Shown one piece after another: positions 52,088-60,960 of a DNA stretch of 64,000 nt. Positions within the stretch are counted from its first letter, which is position 1, and each line of letters begins with the position of its first letter. Source of the DNA: Cellvibrio fontiphilus_A (GTDB lineage Bacteria; Pseudomonadota; Gammaproteobacteria; Pseudomonadales; Cellvibrionaceae); NCBI RefSeq assembly GCF_042646205.1, contig NZ_JBHRTF010000004.1, positions 496,001-560,000 of the forward strand, read 5' to 3'. Under the pieces are notes generated by a model. That model worked only from the letters and a program-made list of their open reading frames with translations, did not search any database and had not been told where the DNA came from. The position numbers and the translations under genes were made by a program.

Positions 52088-53947
52088 TTAATCGTCCAGG
52101 AAGCTGCGCAGGTGATCGGAACGGGAAGGGTGACGCAGTTTGCGCAAGGCCTTTGCTTCGATCTGGCGAATACGTTCACGGGTTACATCGAACTGCTTGC
52201 CCACCTCTTCCAGGGTATGGTCGGTGTGCATGTCGATACCGAAGCGCATGCGCAGTACTTTGGCTTCGCGCGCGGTGAGGCCGGCGAGCACTTCGCGGGT
52301 GGCTTCCATCAGGCCTTCCATTGTTGCTGACTCCACCGGAGAAATAATGGTGGTGTCCTCAATAAAGTCGCCCAGATGTGAGTCTTCATCGTCGCCAATA
52401 GGCGTTTCCATAGAGATGGGTTCTTTGGCGATTTTCAGCACCTTGCGAACTTTGTCTTCCGGCATTTCCATGCGCTCGCCCAGTTCTTCGGGCGTGGGTT
52501 CGCGCCCCATTTCCTGCAGCATTTGGCGCGATACACGGTTGAGCTTGTTGATAGTCTCAATCATGTGTACCGGAATACGGATGGTGCGCGCTTGGTCGGC
52601 GATGGAACGAGTAATCGCCTGGCGAATCCACCAGGTGGCATAGGTAGAGAATTTATAACCGCGACGGTATTCAAATTTATCCACCGCTTTCATCAGGCCA
52701 ATGTTGCCTTCCTGAATCAAATCGAGGAATTGCAGGCCGCGGTTGGTGTATTTTTTGGCGATAGAAATAACCAAGCGCAGGTTGGCTTCCACCATTTCTT
52801 TTTTCGCACGACGCGCACGCGCTTCACCAATCGACATGCGACGGTTGATGTCTTTGATGCTAGCCAGGCTTAGGCCGCTTTCCGCTTCAATCTGTGCCAG
52901 CTGTTGCTGGGCAGTTTGTACATCGGGCAGAACACGCTCCAACTTCTCAGGTGCGTCTACCTTGCCTTTTAGCATTTCTGGCAACCAAGCTTCATTGGTT
53001 TCGTTGCCGGGGAATTCCTTGATAAAGGTTTTGCGCTGCATTTGGGCTCTGCGTGTGCAAAGATCCATAATGTGACGCTCGTGCTTGCGCACGTTATCCA
53101 AGGCTTCGCGTGCTTTGGTGTAGATAGGGTCAAATTGGCGTGCGGGTAATTTGAAGAATTTGAACAGGTCGCCCAATGTCGAGAGTTCTTTCTCGGCTTG
53201 TTTGCTGCCGTAGCCATACTTGGCCAAAGCTTTAGCTGTTTTGTCTTGCTGCTTTTGCAATTCTTCAAAGCGGACACGGGCTTCTTCCGGGTCTACACCG
53301 GAAACCGCTTCTTCCTCGTCTTCCGAGGCGGCCTCTTCCTCTTCATCATCAGCAGCAGGTTTGGCACCGGCGGCAGTAGCAACCGGTATCTCTTCTACTT
53401 CGGCGAGTGCAGCAGGAATGTCTTCGACTGGATCCAACCAGCCAATAATCACGTCCGCCAAACGACGTTCTTCTTTGGCGACTAGCGCATATTCGTCCAG
53501 TACTTGTTGCACTGCCCCAGGCCAGTAGGCGATGGCATGCATAAGCTCGCGCACACCTTCTTCGATACGCTTGGCAATAACGATTTCGCCTTCGCGCGTC
53601 AGCAGCTCCACCGTGCCCATTTCACGCATATACATGCGTACCGGGTCAGTAGTGCGGCCGGTTTCGGTTTCCACAGCGACCAGTGCGGCGGCGGCTTCAG
53701 CGGCGGCGATTTCGTCAGCGGCGGCGTCGCCATCGGTCATGAGTAGGGTATCGGCATCGGGTGCCGTTTCGTACACGCGGATACCCATGTCGTTGATCAT
53801 CTGAATGATGTCTTCGACCTGATCCGGATCAGAGATGTCCTCCGGCAGGTGATCGTTTACCTCGGCATAGGTCAGATAACCCTGTTCTTTACCGCGGGCG
53901 ATCAGTTCTTTGATACGGGACTGTTGCTGTTGGACGTCTTCAGACAT
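52088..53947 (-). CDS. rpoD: RNA polymerase primary sigma factor RpoD (sigma-70)
   Basis: A 619-residue group 1 sigma factor. Region 1.1 is at the N-terminus (SRIKELIARGKEQGYLTYAEV). The non-conserved region has an acidic stretch (DDEEEEAASEDEEEAVSG). Regions 2.1-2.4 include FLDLIQEGNIGLMKAVDKFE and YATWWIRQAITRSIADQ. Region 3 follows, and region 4.2 ends with VTRERIRQIEAKALRKLRHP and SFLDD. The start at 53947 (MSEDVQQQQSRIKEL) is standard; the in-frame ATG at 53983 would add 12 residues. It is the last gene of the conserved macromolecular synthesis operon, 148 bases after dnaG, a gap long enough for an internal promoter. Confidence 0.97.
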   Translation of the reverse strand: MSEDVQQQQSRIKELIARGKEQGYLTYAEVNDHLPEDISDPDQVEDIIQMINDMGIRVYETAPDADTLLMTDGDAAADEIAAAEAAAALVAVETETGRTTDPVRMYMREMGTVELLTREGEIVIAKRIEEGVRELMHAIAYWPGAVQQVLDEYALVAKEERRLADVIIGWLDPVEDIPAALAEVEEIPVATAAGAKPAADDEEEEAASEDEEEAVSGVDPEEARVRFEELQKQQDKTAKALAKYGYGSKQAEKELSTLGDLFKFFKLPARQFDPIYTKAREALDNVRKHERHIMDLCTRRAQMQRKTFIKEFPGNETNEAWLPEMLKGKVDAPEKLERVLPDVQTAQQQLAQIEAESGLSLASIKDINRRMSIGEARARRAKKEMVEANLRLVISIAKKYTNRGLQFLDLIQEGNIGLMKAVDKFEYRRGYKFSTYATWWIRQAITRSIADQARTIRIPVHMIETINKLNRVSRQMLQEMGREPTPEELGERMEMPEDKVRKVLKIAKEPISMETPIGDDEDSHLGDFIEDTTIISPVESATMEGLMEATREVLAGLTAREAKVLRMRFGIDMHTDHTLEEVGKQFDVTRERIRQIEAKALRKLRHPSRSDHLRSFLDD

Positions 53948-54095
53948 TCGAAACCCTATTGAAACCTGATGTGTGAAATGCAAAGCCCGAAATTATACTC
54001 CACTTGCGAGTGTGGATTCTAGGCGACAGTTGCGTGGCGCCCTGTTCTTCGGACAGTTTTGGGGTGATTTGCAGGTATTTGACCGGCTTTTGTGT

Positions 54096-56147
54096 TTAGT
54101 GTTGCAATTTTTTATCCAGAGCGGCGCGCACCAGCGCATCTCGCTCGGCCTTGCTGAGTTGATTAAAGTCGGTGTTTTTCAACTTGGCCAAGGATTCTTC
54201 CGCTTTTTTTTGTGTTTGTTGCAGACGCAGTTTTTGCATGGCGTGCGTGAATGCCGCTTCGGTATCGTAATCGGCCTTGGCCGGCTTGTCTTGCCGGGTT
54301 TGCGCTAGCGCACTGGCTGCTTGCAATAAATCGTGACCTGCAACGGCTGCTAATCGTTCTGTACTTTCGGTGCCATAAATACCTCGCCAGTAACCAATTA
54401 AATGTGACAAATTGTAGTGAGGTCGCTCGTGCAGTACTTTCAGTAGTCTTCCCAGCATCTGGCAGTCCAGATCATCCTCGCAGTTCAGCCATTGGTCGTG
54501 ATCCGGCTCCAGGGTGGCAAGACTGGGATAAGTGAGTAGCAGTGCAAGCGCCTTGCGCGCAGGGGGCATCAAATATTTGCTGCGCTTGGCGGCACCGAGT
54601 TCGGGCTGATAAGGGTGGTTTACGACGCGACGCGGGCGGGCGTCTTCATAAAATTCGTGATAATCCGGCGGTGGCAACTCTTGCGGGAAATCGCTGTAGT
54701 CTGCGTCCAGATATTCCGGTGGTCTTGGCTGGTGATTAAATTCTGGCTCAATGTTTTTGAGCGTTGCGAATTTGGGTGTGGTGTCTTCTGTTATCGGTGG
54801 GGTGGTTGAAGGCGTAAAAAATGGTTGCGCTTCCCCTTTTTCTTGTTCCTGTATCAGCTCTTGCAGCACGTTACGATTAAGTCCGGTGCGTGTAGCCAGG
54901 CTTTCAAACATTAGCTCGCGAAATACCCCTTTGGGGAGGCGATCCAGCAGTGGCGCGGCGCGCTTGCTGAAACTGGCACGGCCTTCCATGGTTCGAATAT
55001 TCAAACCATCGGCGACGGCATCGAACAGGTAGTCCTCAAAAGGCACTGCCAGTTCAATCATGCGTTCAAACTTGTCTGGCCCTATTTGGCGCACCAGGGT
55101 GTCCGGATCTTCGCCCTCTGGCAGGAAAAGAAACTTGACCCTGCGGCCGTCGGTCATGGTGTCGATGGCCGCTTCAAGTGCGCGCTGTGCGGCGCTGCGA
55201 CCGGCTTTGTCGCCATCAAAACAAAATACAACTTCGTTAGTGTATTTGAAGGCGCGATCCAGATGATCTGGCCCGCAGGCAGTACCGAGCGTGGCAACCC
55301 CATAGCCTATGCCGAATTGTGCAAGGCTCACGACATCCATGTAGCCCTCTACCACGAGTAGGCGCGGTAATTCGCGATAGGCGAGTCGCGCCTCATATAG
55401 CCCGTAAAGCTCTTGTCCCTTGTGGAATACGGGGGTTTCTGGCGAGTTAAGGTATTTGGGTTTGTCGTCCCCCAGGACGCGACCACCAAAACCTATCACC
55501 CGCCCTCGCGTATCGCGAATAGGGAACATAATGCGGTGGCGAAAACGGTCGTAGAGTTTCTTTTCCTGCTCTTGATGAATCAGCATGCCACCTTCGATCA
55601 GCAGATGTTTGTCTTCATCATTTTGGCCGAGCGCTTTAAGTAGATTGTCCCACCCCGGTGGCGCAAAACCTACCCCGTAGACTTTGGCGGTTTTGCCATC
55701 CAGTCCGCGGTTTTTCAGATAGTTCACTGCCAAGTGTTTGCTGGGGTGGTGGCGCAGCTGCTGCTGATAAAACTCATCTGCCTTCTCCAGCAGGGTATAA
55801 ATGCTGCGTTTTTCCTGCTCGCGTTTGGCTTGGGCTTCGGTTTGTACCTCGCGCGGTACATCCAGCCCTGTTAGGCGCGCCAGGGATTCAACGGCTTCCG
55901 GGAAGCTCAGACGCTCGTAATCCATCACAAAGCCCAGAGCGTTGCCGCTCGCGCCACAGCCGAAGCAGTAATAAAACTGTTTTTCCGGACTTACGGTGAA
56001 GGAGGGAGTTTTTTCGTCGTGAAAGGGGCAGCAGGCGCTGTAATTTTTGCCAGTTTTTCGCAGCTTGACGCGACTATCGACCACATCGACTATGTCGAGG
56101 CGGTCGAGCATGTCATCGATAAAACTCTGCGGGATTAAACCGGCCAT
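54096..56147 (-). CDS. dnaG: DNA primase DnaG
   Basis: A 683-residue primase, slightly longer than E. coli's 581 because of an extended linker before the helicase-binding end. The N-terminal CHC2 zinc domain uses Cys40, His43, Cys61 and Cys64 (CCPFHDEKTPSF, CFGCGASGNA). The TOPRIM core has LLVVEGYMDVVSLAQFG and FCFDGDKAGRSAAQRAL. A Pro-rich linker (about residues 440-530) precedes the C-terminal DnaB-interacting domain. It makes RNA primers at the replication fork. It lies between yqeY and rpoD in the rpsU-dnaG-rpoD arrangement typical of gammaproteobacteria. Confidence 0.96.
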   Translation of the reverse strand: MAGLIPQSFIDDMLDRLDIVDVVDSRVKLRKTGKNYSACCPFHDEKTPSFTVSPEKQFYYCFGCGASGNALGFVMDYERLSFPEAVESLARLTGLDVPREVQTEAQAKREQEKRSIYTLLEKADEFYQQQLRHHPSKHLAVNYLKNRGLDGKTAKVYGVGFAPPGWDNLLKALGQNDEDKHLLIEGGMLIHQEQEKKLYDRFRHRIMFPIRDTRGRVIGFGGRVLGDDKPKYLNSPETPVFHKGQELYGLYEARLAYRELPRLLVVEGYMDVVSLAQFGIGYGVATLGTACGPDHLDRAFKYTNEVVFCFDGDKAGRSAAQRALEAAIDTMTDGRRVKFLFLPEGEDPDTLVRQIGPDKFERMIELAVPFEDYLFDAVADGLNIRTMEGRASFSKRAAPLLDRLPKGVFRELMFESLATRTGLNRNVLQELIQEQEKGEAQPFFTPSTTPPITEDTTPKFATLKNIEPEFNHQPRPPEYLDADYSDFPQELPPPDYHEFYEDARPRRVVNHPYQPELGAAKRSKYLMPPARKALALLLTYPSLATLEPDHDQWLNCEDDLDCQMLGRLLKVLHERPHYNLSHLIGYWRGIYGTESTERLAAVAGHDLLQAASALAQTRQDKPAKADYDTEAAFTHAMQKLRLQQTQKKAEESLAKLKNTDFNQLSKAERDALVRAALDKKLQH

Positions 56148-56189
56148 GAGGTGCGTCGCTTATGAGCTTGGGGGAATGACTGGTGACGA

Positions 56190-56645
56190 CTAGTTGCTCA
56201 GTTTGGTTTTGAGCAGTTTGCTCACCTCGCCCATGTCGGCGCGGCCTTGGACTTGGGGTTTGATCAGTGCCATGGCTTTGCCCATATCGCGCGCTTCGCT
56301 GACGCCTGCATCGGCAATGGCGTTAACCACTATAGCTTCAAGCTCGGAAGCGGTGAGGGCAGCGGGCAAAAACTCTTGAATTTGACCGATCTCATAGGCT
56401 TCTTGTTCGGCAAGTTCAGGGCGGTTGGCATTGCGGTACTGTGTTTCAGAATCGCGACGCTGCTTGACCATCTTGTCCAGCACGGCGAGGACACGAGAAT
56501 CATCTAATTCGATGCGCTCATCGACTTCAATTTTTTTAAATTCAGACATCACAAGACGCAAAACCGCGACGCGCTCTTTTTCTTTAGCGCGCATCGCGGT
56601 TTTCAAGGCATCATTTATGCGGTCTTTTAGCGTTGGTTGACTCAT
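56190..56645 (-). CDS. yqeY: GatB/YqeY domain protein
   Basis: A 151-residue all-helical protein of the YqeY family: LKDRINDALKTAMRAKEKERV, VLRLVMSEFKKIEVDE, LDKMVKQRRDSETQYRNANR, and the C-terminal ARDMGKAMALIKPQVQGRADMG. The domain is homologous to the tRNA-binding tail of GatB, and the free protein is thought to assist tRNA-dependent amidation; its precise role is not settled. Its place between rpsU and dnaG is common in Pseudomonas-like genomes. It starts 129 bases after the rpsU stop and ends 42 bases before dnaG. Confidence 0.92.
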   Translation of the reverse strand: MSQPTLKDRINDALKTAMRAKEKERVAVLRLVMSEFKKIEVDERIELDDSRVLAVLDKMVKQRRDSETQYRNANRPELAEQEAYEIGQIQEFLPAALTASELEAIVVNAIADAGVSEARDMGKAMALIKPQVQGRADMGEVSKLLKTKLSN

Positions 56646-56686
56646 GATTCACCGTTTGGTCAGTAATACAGGAGTGGAACGCACAA

Positions 56687-56721
56687 CTCGTTAGTTGACA
56701 GATGCAAACAAAGCTAACGAG
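56687..56721 (-). other. Hairpin between rpsU and yqeY, possible partial terminator
   Basis: CTCGTTAG (56687-56694) and CTAACGAG (56714-56721) are perfectly complementary across a 19-base loop. No strong T-run follows on the - strand. In E. coli the rpsU-dnaG gap holds an attenuating terminator that keeps S21 in excess, and this hairpin could serve that purpose. Confidence 0.45.
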
Positions 56722-56774
56722 CGCAACCGATTGAACTAAAGCAGTAGCTGCCGATAAGTGCGGCAGTTAATAAC

Positions 56775-56990
56775 TTAGTACAGGCGGGTAAACTTTTTAG
56801 ATTCGCGTTGAACCTTTTTAGCGTGACGCTTAACAGCAGCGGCTGCATCACGTTTACGAATAGTGGTTGGCTTCTCATAGCATTCGCGAGCGCGAACGTC
56901 AGCCAAAATACCTGCTTTTTCACAAGCGCGCTTGAAGCGACGCAGAGCTACATCAAAGGGTTCGTTTTCTTTAATTTTTACTGAAGGCAT
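56775..56990 (-). CDS. rpsU: 30S ribosomal protein S21
   Basis: A 71-residue basic protein, full length for S21: MPSVKIKENEPFDVALRRFK, the conserved RACEKAGILADVRARECYEKP, and a Lys/Arg-rich tail RKRDAAAAVKRHAKK. It binds the 30S platform and aids initiation. The start at 56990 has an AAGGT ribosome site; the longer in-frame form from 57089 would add 33 residues foreign to the family. It is the first gene of the operon, with a predicted promoter about 85 bases upstream. Confidence 0.97.
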   Translation of the reverse strand: MPSVKIKENEPFDVALRRFKRACEKAGILADVRARECYEKPTTIRKRDAAAAVKRHAKKVQRESKKFTRLY

Positions 56991-57078
56991 GCTGTTACCT
57001 TTAAAAAGAGTGCTTAAAAATGATGTCTTGCGGATGGCTGCGGGCGTACAAATACCGCGAAGTCTCCGAGGGGTGCGG

Positions 57079-57107
57079 ATTCTATACATTTATGATGGCG
57101 GTCGCAA
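57079..57107 (-). promoter_or_regulatory. Predicted sigma-70 promoter of the rpsU operon
   Basis: On the reverse strand TTGCGA (57107-57102) and TAGAAT (57084-57079) are 17 bases apart. A GC-rich stretch follows the -10 box, as in stringently controlled promoters. Initiation near 57072 gives a leader of about 80 bases before rpsU. Confidence 0.55.
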
Positions 57108-57223
57108 CCTTGTCTCATCTTCCTCATTGGGATTGGCGCGCTGGGTTTTCGCAAGGCCAGCCATTATGATGGCGACCTGATTTTGGGTGCTGTCTGCCAT
57201 CCTGGCTATTTGAGGTTAGTCTT

Positions 57224-58252
57224 ATGCGTGTACTGGGGTTAGAAACGTCCTGTGACGAGACCGGCGTGGCCGTCTATGACAGCGAGCAAGGCCTGTTAGC
57301 GCATACGCTTTATAGTCAAATAGCACTGCATGCTGATTACGGCGGTGTAGTGCCTGAATTGGCTTCGCGCGACCATGTGCGCAAGCTATTGCCTTTGGTC
57401 AATGAGGTGCTGGCGGCGAGCGGCTCAAACCCACAGGATATTGATGGTATTGCCTACACATCCGGGCCGGGGCTAATCGGAGCACTGATGGTCGGTGCGT
57501 CTATGGGGCGCGCCTTGGCCTATGCCTGGAAGGTGCCTGCCATCGGTGTGCACCATATGGAGGGGCATTTATTGGCGCCCATGTTGGAGGCCAATCCGCC
57601 GGCTTATCCTTTTGTTGCACTATTGGTTTCCGGTGGGCATACCCAGTTGGTGAAGGTAGATGCGCTCGGCGAATATGAATTGTTAGGTGAATCCATCGAC
57701 GATGCTGCCGGTGAGGCTTTCGACAAGGCTGCTAAAATGCTCGATCTGGATTATCCCGGTGGGCCGCAGGTTGCAGCGCTTGCGGAAAAGGGTGTTGAAG
57801 GGCGATTCAAGTTTCCGCGCCCTATGGTGGACCGCCCCGGGTTGGATTTCAGTTTTAGCGGCCTGAAAACCGCTACGCTGACAACGGTGAACAATCACGC
57901 ACAAGACAATGGTTTACCCGACGATCAAACCTGCGCCGATATTGCCAATGCCTTTCAGGCAGCGGTGGTGGATACGCTGGTGATTAAGTGCAAGCGCGCT
58001 CTGGAACAAACCGGGATGAAAACCCTGGTGATTGCCGGCGGCGTATCGGCCAATAAAAAACTGCGTGCTGAGTTGGAAATCCAACTCGCTAAAATTGGCG
58101 CAAAAGTATTTTATGCGCGCCATGAATTCTGCACCGACAATGGCGCCATGATCGCTTACGCCGGTTGCCAGCGCCTGTTAGCAGGTCAGCAGGAGGGCTT
58201 GGCGGTCAATGTAAAGGCGCGTTGGCCGCTGAATACACTCTCTTCTCTTTAA
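57224..58252 (+). CDS. tsaD: tRNA N6-adenosine threonylcarbamoyltransferase TsaD
   Basis: A 342-residue Kae1/TsaD protein of the ASKHA fold. It carries LGLETSCDETGVAVYD, PELASRDHVRKLLPL, YTSGPGLIGALMVGA, the metal-binding HHMEGHLLAP with His111 and His115, LVSGGHTQLV, DDAAGEAFDKAAKML and the C-terminal TDNGAMIAYAG. With TsaB, TsaC and TsaE it makes t6A37 on ANN-reading tRNAs. The GAGG ribosome site fits the ATG. It is divergent from rpsU, the usual arrangement in gammaproteobacteria, and is followed by folB after 12 bases. Confidence 0.97.
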   Translation: MRVLGLETSCDETGVAVYDSEQGLLAHTLYSQIALHADYGGVVPELASRDHVRKLLPLVNEVLAASGSNPQDIDGIAYTSGPGLIGALMVGASMGRALAYAWKVPAIGVHHMEGHLLAPMLEANPPAYPFVALLVSGGHTQLVKVDALGEYELLGESIDDAAGEAFDKAAKMLDLDYPGGPQVAALAEKGVEGRFKFPRPMVDRPGLDFSFSGLKTATLTTVNNHAQDNGLPDDQTCADIANAFQAAVVDTLVIKCKRALEQTGMKTLVIAGGVSANKKLRAELEIQLAKIGAKVFYARHEFCTDNGAMIAYAGCQRLLAGQQEGLAVNVKARWPLNTLSSL

Positions 58253-58264
58253 AAGAATTTTCCT

Positions 58265-58636
58265 ATGGATATTGTTTACATTCGCGATTTACGCATAGAC
58301 ACCATTATTGGTATTTACGATTGGGAGCGTGAGGTGCGCCAAACCGTGAGTATCGACTTGGAAATGGCGAGTGATATTCGTCAAGCTGCTGCGACCGATG
58401 ACATTCAGTTTGCGCTTAACTACAAAGCAGTCTCTAAGCGCTTGATTGCTTATGTGGAAAATCGCAATGCGCTGTTGGTAGAAACCTTGGCGGAAGAGAT
58501 TGCCCAATTAATTCAAACAGAATTTTCCGTGCCTTGGTTGCGCTTGCGTTTAAGTAAGCCCGGTGCAGTGCGCGGTGCACGCGATGTGGGGCTGATTATT
58601 GAGCGCGGTGAGAGGCCGGGGGCTGCGCCGCTATGA
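58265..58636 (+). CDS. folB: Dihydroneopterin aldolase FolB
   Basis: A 123-residue protein of the tunnelling fold, normal length. DIVYIRDLRIDTIIGIYDWE is the conserved N-terminus; YKAVSKRLIAYVENRNALLVETLAEEIA (split here by its helix) and RLRLSKPGAVRGARDVG follow. It converts dihydroneopterin to 6-hydroxymethyl-dihydropterin in folate synthesis. The stop overlaps the folK start by 4 bases (ATGA), showing translational coupling with the next enzyme of the pathway. Confidence 0.95.
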   Translation: MDIVYIRDLRIDTIIGIYDWEREVRQTVSIDLEMASDIRQAAATDDIQFALNYKAVSKRLIAYVENRNALLVETLAEEIAQLIQTEFSVPWLRLRLSKPGAVRGARDVGLIIERGERPGAAPL

Positions 58637-59148
58637 CCGCGATTTACCTGAGCTTAGGCAGTAATGTTGAGCGCCACAAACACATAGCTGCGGCCTTGGA
58701 TGCTCTGGCGCTGCATTTTGGTGAATTAATTATTTCGCCAGTGTATGAGAGTAAATCTATCGGGTTTGATGGTCGCAATTTTTTCAATCTGGTGGTGGGT
58801 GCCAATACCAGCCTGAGCATTGCTGAGTTATCGGAGTTGCTCAAAAAAATAGAAGACGATAATGGGCGCAAGCGCAACGGCCCTAAATTCAGCCCGCGTA
58901 CCTTGGATATAGATATTTTAACCTACGGCGATTTTGTTGGCGTGGATTCAGGCATTGAGTTACCTCGCGCTGAAATTACTAAAAATGCCTTTGTGTTATT
59001 GCCTTTAGCGATGATCGCCCCGCAAGTAAAACACCCTCAGTTGCAGCAAACCTATGCCGAGCTTTGGCAAGGCTATGATCAGGAATCCCAGTTGTTGTGG
59101 GCGATTGATTTTGAGTGGAGCGGCAAACAAATTTCTGCACTCACTTAA
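58633..59148 (+). CDS. folK: 2-amino-4-hydroxy-6-hydroxymethyldihydropteridine diphosphokinase FolK
   Basis: A 171-residue HPPK. AIYLSLGSNVERHKHIAAAL is the N-terminal motif, YESKSIGFDGRNFFNLVVG the substrate site, and RNGPKFSPRTLDIDILTYGD holds the Mg2+-binding Asp pair (DID). It transfers pyrophosphate from ATP to the pterin product of FolB. It is translationally coupled to folB. It converges on corA with 10 bases between stops, and no clear terminator is seen there. Confidence 0.94.
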   Translation: MTAIYLSLGSNVERHKHIAAALDALALHFGELIISPVYESKSIGFDGRNFFNLVVGANTSLSIAELSELLKKIEDDNGRKRNGPKFSPRTLDIDILTYGDFVGVDSGIELPRAEITKNAFVLLPLAMIAPQVKHPQLQQTYAELWQGYDQESQLLWAIDFEWSGKQISALT

Positions 59149-59158
59149 TGCTATTCAC

Positions 59159-60121
59159 TCAAAACCATTTTTTATAGGCGATAGATCCAAAGCCCAACGC
59201 AATAATTAACATGGCGCCAAGCGTATAAAAATAACCGTTGGGTTCGCGCAGCTCAGGCATATTGTCAAAGTTCATGCCGTAAATGCCGGCGATAAATGTG
59301 AGAGGAACAAAAATCGCCGTAATCACCGTGAGTATGCGCATGGTGTTGTTCAGTTGATGTGAGCTAATGGACAGGTAGCCATTAATCAAATCGCCACATA
59401 TTTCATAATACATGGTGCACAACCCATGCAAGCGTTCGCAGCGTTCAAATAAATCTTGTAGTGCGTGTTCTATATCGCCATCTTCTTCTATGAGTTGCTG
59501 GGGAATGTCTTTCAAAAGATTGGTAACCAGTTTCTCGTGGTAGCTAAATATGCGCTTCAGTTTGCGCAGGCGGGCTTGATAGGCAATTAATTCACGCATC
59601 ACTTCATCATTGGGCTTTTCTTGCATCGAGTCTTCCAGCTCATTGAGTGACGGTTCAAACGCAAGAATGGCCTCAAGGTAGCGCCCAACGGAAAAACGCA
59701 TGATGCGTGATGCTAACAAACCGGGGCTCACCAATAGGTTCTCGCTCTGCGCATTCTCCCAATAGTGGTTTACGCCCATAGAGTGGCGCGGGTGACAGCT
59801 GATCAAACAGCGCTCCCCGGCAAAGAGCGCGATGGTCATTTGTTGAATGGTTAAATCTTTATTAAATTCGGTGATGCCGCGATATAAAATCAGTGTGTAA
59901 TTATCAAATGTTTCAGTTTTGGGTGGGTGCCTAAAACGTTGTACATCCTCAATAGCAAGAGGATGACAGCCCATAGCGGCTAAAAATGTTTTTTCACTTG
60001 CAGGCTCTTCGCCTAAAAGGTCAATCCAAATAAAGCCTTTTCCGTCGCGCCAGCGAGTTACCAGTTCTTCACCACCAACAATCCATTCACCTGTCGGTGT
60101 TAATAATTGCGCTCTGATCAT
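59159..60121 (-). CDS. corA: CorA-family divalent cation transporter
   Basis: A 320-residue protein with a large cytoplasmic N-terminal domain and two C-terminal membrane helices. The signature GMN lies in IYGMNFDNMPELREPNGY between TM1 (ILTVITAIFVPLTFIAG) and TM2 (TLGAMLIIALGFGSIA). The MPEL loop is the CorA form, so Mg2+ (or Co2+/Ni2+) transport is favoured over ZntB-type zinc transport. It assembles as a pentamer. The gene is single, on the strand opposite folK. Confidence 0.87.
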   Translation of the reverse strand: MIRAQLLTPTGEWIVGGEELVTRWRDGKGFIWIDLLGEEPASEKTFLAAMGCHPLAIEDVQRFRHPPKTETFDNYTLILYRGITEFNKDLTIQQMTIALFAGERCLISCHPRHSMGVNHYWENAQSENLLVSPGLLASRIMRFSVGRYLEAILAFEPSLNELEDSMQEKPNDEVMRELIAYQARLRKLKRIFSYHEKLVTNLLKDIPQQLIEEDGDIEHALQDLFERCERLHGLCTMYYEICGDLINGYLSISSHQLNNTMRILTVITAIFVPLTFIAGIYGMNFDNMPELREPNGYFYTLGAMLIIALGFGSIAYKKWF

Positions 60122-60158
60122 GGTTGCTCGCTATAACTGTCGATGAAGTAGTTAGTGA

Positions 60159-60905
60159 TTATATGGTGAGTGAACGGCCGCCATCCACTGTTAACACCTG
60201 GCCTGTTACGTAGGGAGCATCTGTCACCAAAAACATAATCGCTTTGGCGATATCCCGTGCTTGTCCGCGCTGTTGTAATGGGATTTTATTCAGCATTTTT
60301 TCTTTGTCATCGTCAGATAACTTGCCTTCTTGTTCTGGCCACAAAATAGCGCCGGGCGCTATTCCATTCACCCTAATGCGCGGTGCCAATTCTTGCGCGA
60401 GGCTTTTGGTTAACATCAGATTACCTGCTTTGGCGATGGAATAAATACTGTGACCACGCAGTGGTTTGTCAGCATAAATATCAGCGATATTCACTATACA
60501 GCCTGCTGCTGCAGCCAGTGCCGGCGCCAAAGCCTGCGCAAGAAAATAAGGCGCTTTTAAATTTGATCCAATCAAATCATCCCAGTCTGCTTCACTTGCC
60601 TTGCCAAATGGCGTGGGATAAAAACTGGAAGCATTGTTGATAAGCAGGGAAATTCCTTGCCATTGTTCACTGGCTTGTTTTGCAAGAGTCATCAATTGTG
60701 CATGGTTATTCAGATCGGCTTTGATAGCTATTGCGGAATCTGCGCGCTGACTATTTAGCTCATTAACAAGCGTAAATGCCTCAGGTTCGGAGTGGTAATA
60801 GTGAATAATCAAATTAAAGTTGGCGGCGTGCAGGTGACGGGCTACTTCAGCGCCTATACGTTTTGCTGCACCGGTAACCAAGGCAGCTTTTTGCTGGTTA
60901 GACAT
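60159..60905 (-). CDS. Short-chain dehydrogenase, pteridine reductase-like (FolM/PTR1-like)
   Basis: A 248-residue classical SDR. AALVTGAAKRIGAEVARHLH is the cofactor site with the Arg typical of NADPH use. LLINNASSFYPTPFG, the catalytic YSIAK and VNGIAPGAILWPEQEG follow. The TGAxKRIG start and NNASxFYPT motif are typical of pteridine reductases, which reduce pterins or dihydrofolate. Nearness to folB and folK fits a folate/pterin role, although the strand differs. A generic SDR with another substrate remains possible. Confidence 0.82.
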   Translation of the reverse strand: MSNQQKAALVTGAAKRIGAEVARHLHAANFNLIIHYYHSEPEAFTLVNELNSQRADSAIAIKADLNNHAQLMTLAKQASEQWQGISLLINNASSFYPTPFGKASEADWDDLIGSNLKAPYFLAQALAPALAAAAGCIVNIADIYADKPLRGHSIYSIAKAGNLMLTKSLAQELAPRIRVNGIAPGAILWPEQEGKLSDDDKEKMLNKIPLQQRGQARDIAKAIMFLVTDAPYVTGQVLTVDGGRSLTI

Positions 60906-60960
60906 AGATTTTTCTCCCCCGCTGGTGAATTCTGGTTGTGAGTTTTGTGTAATCGAGTTG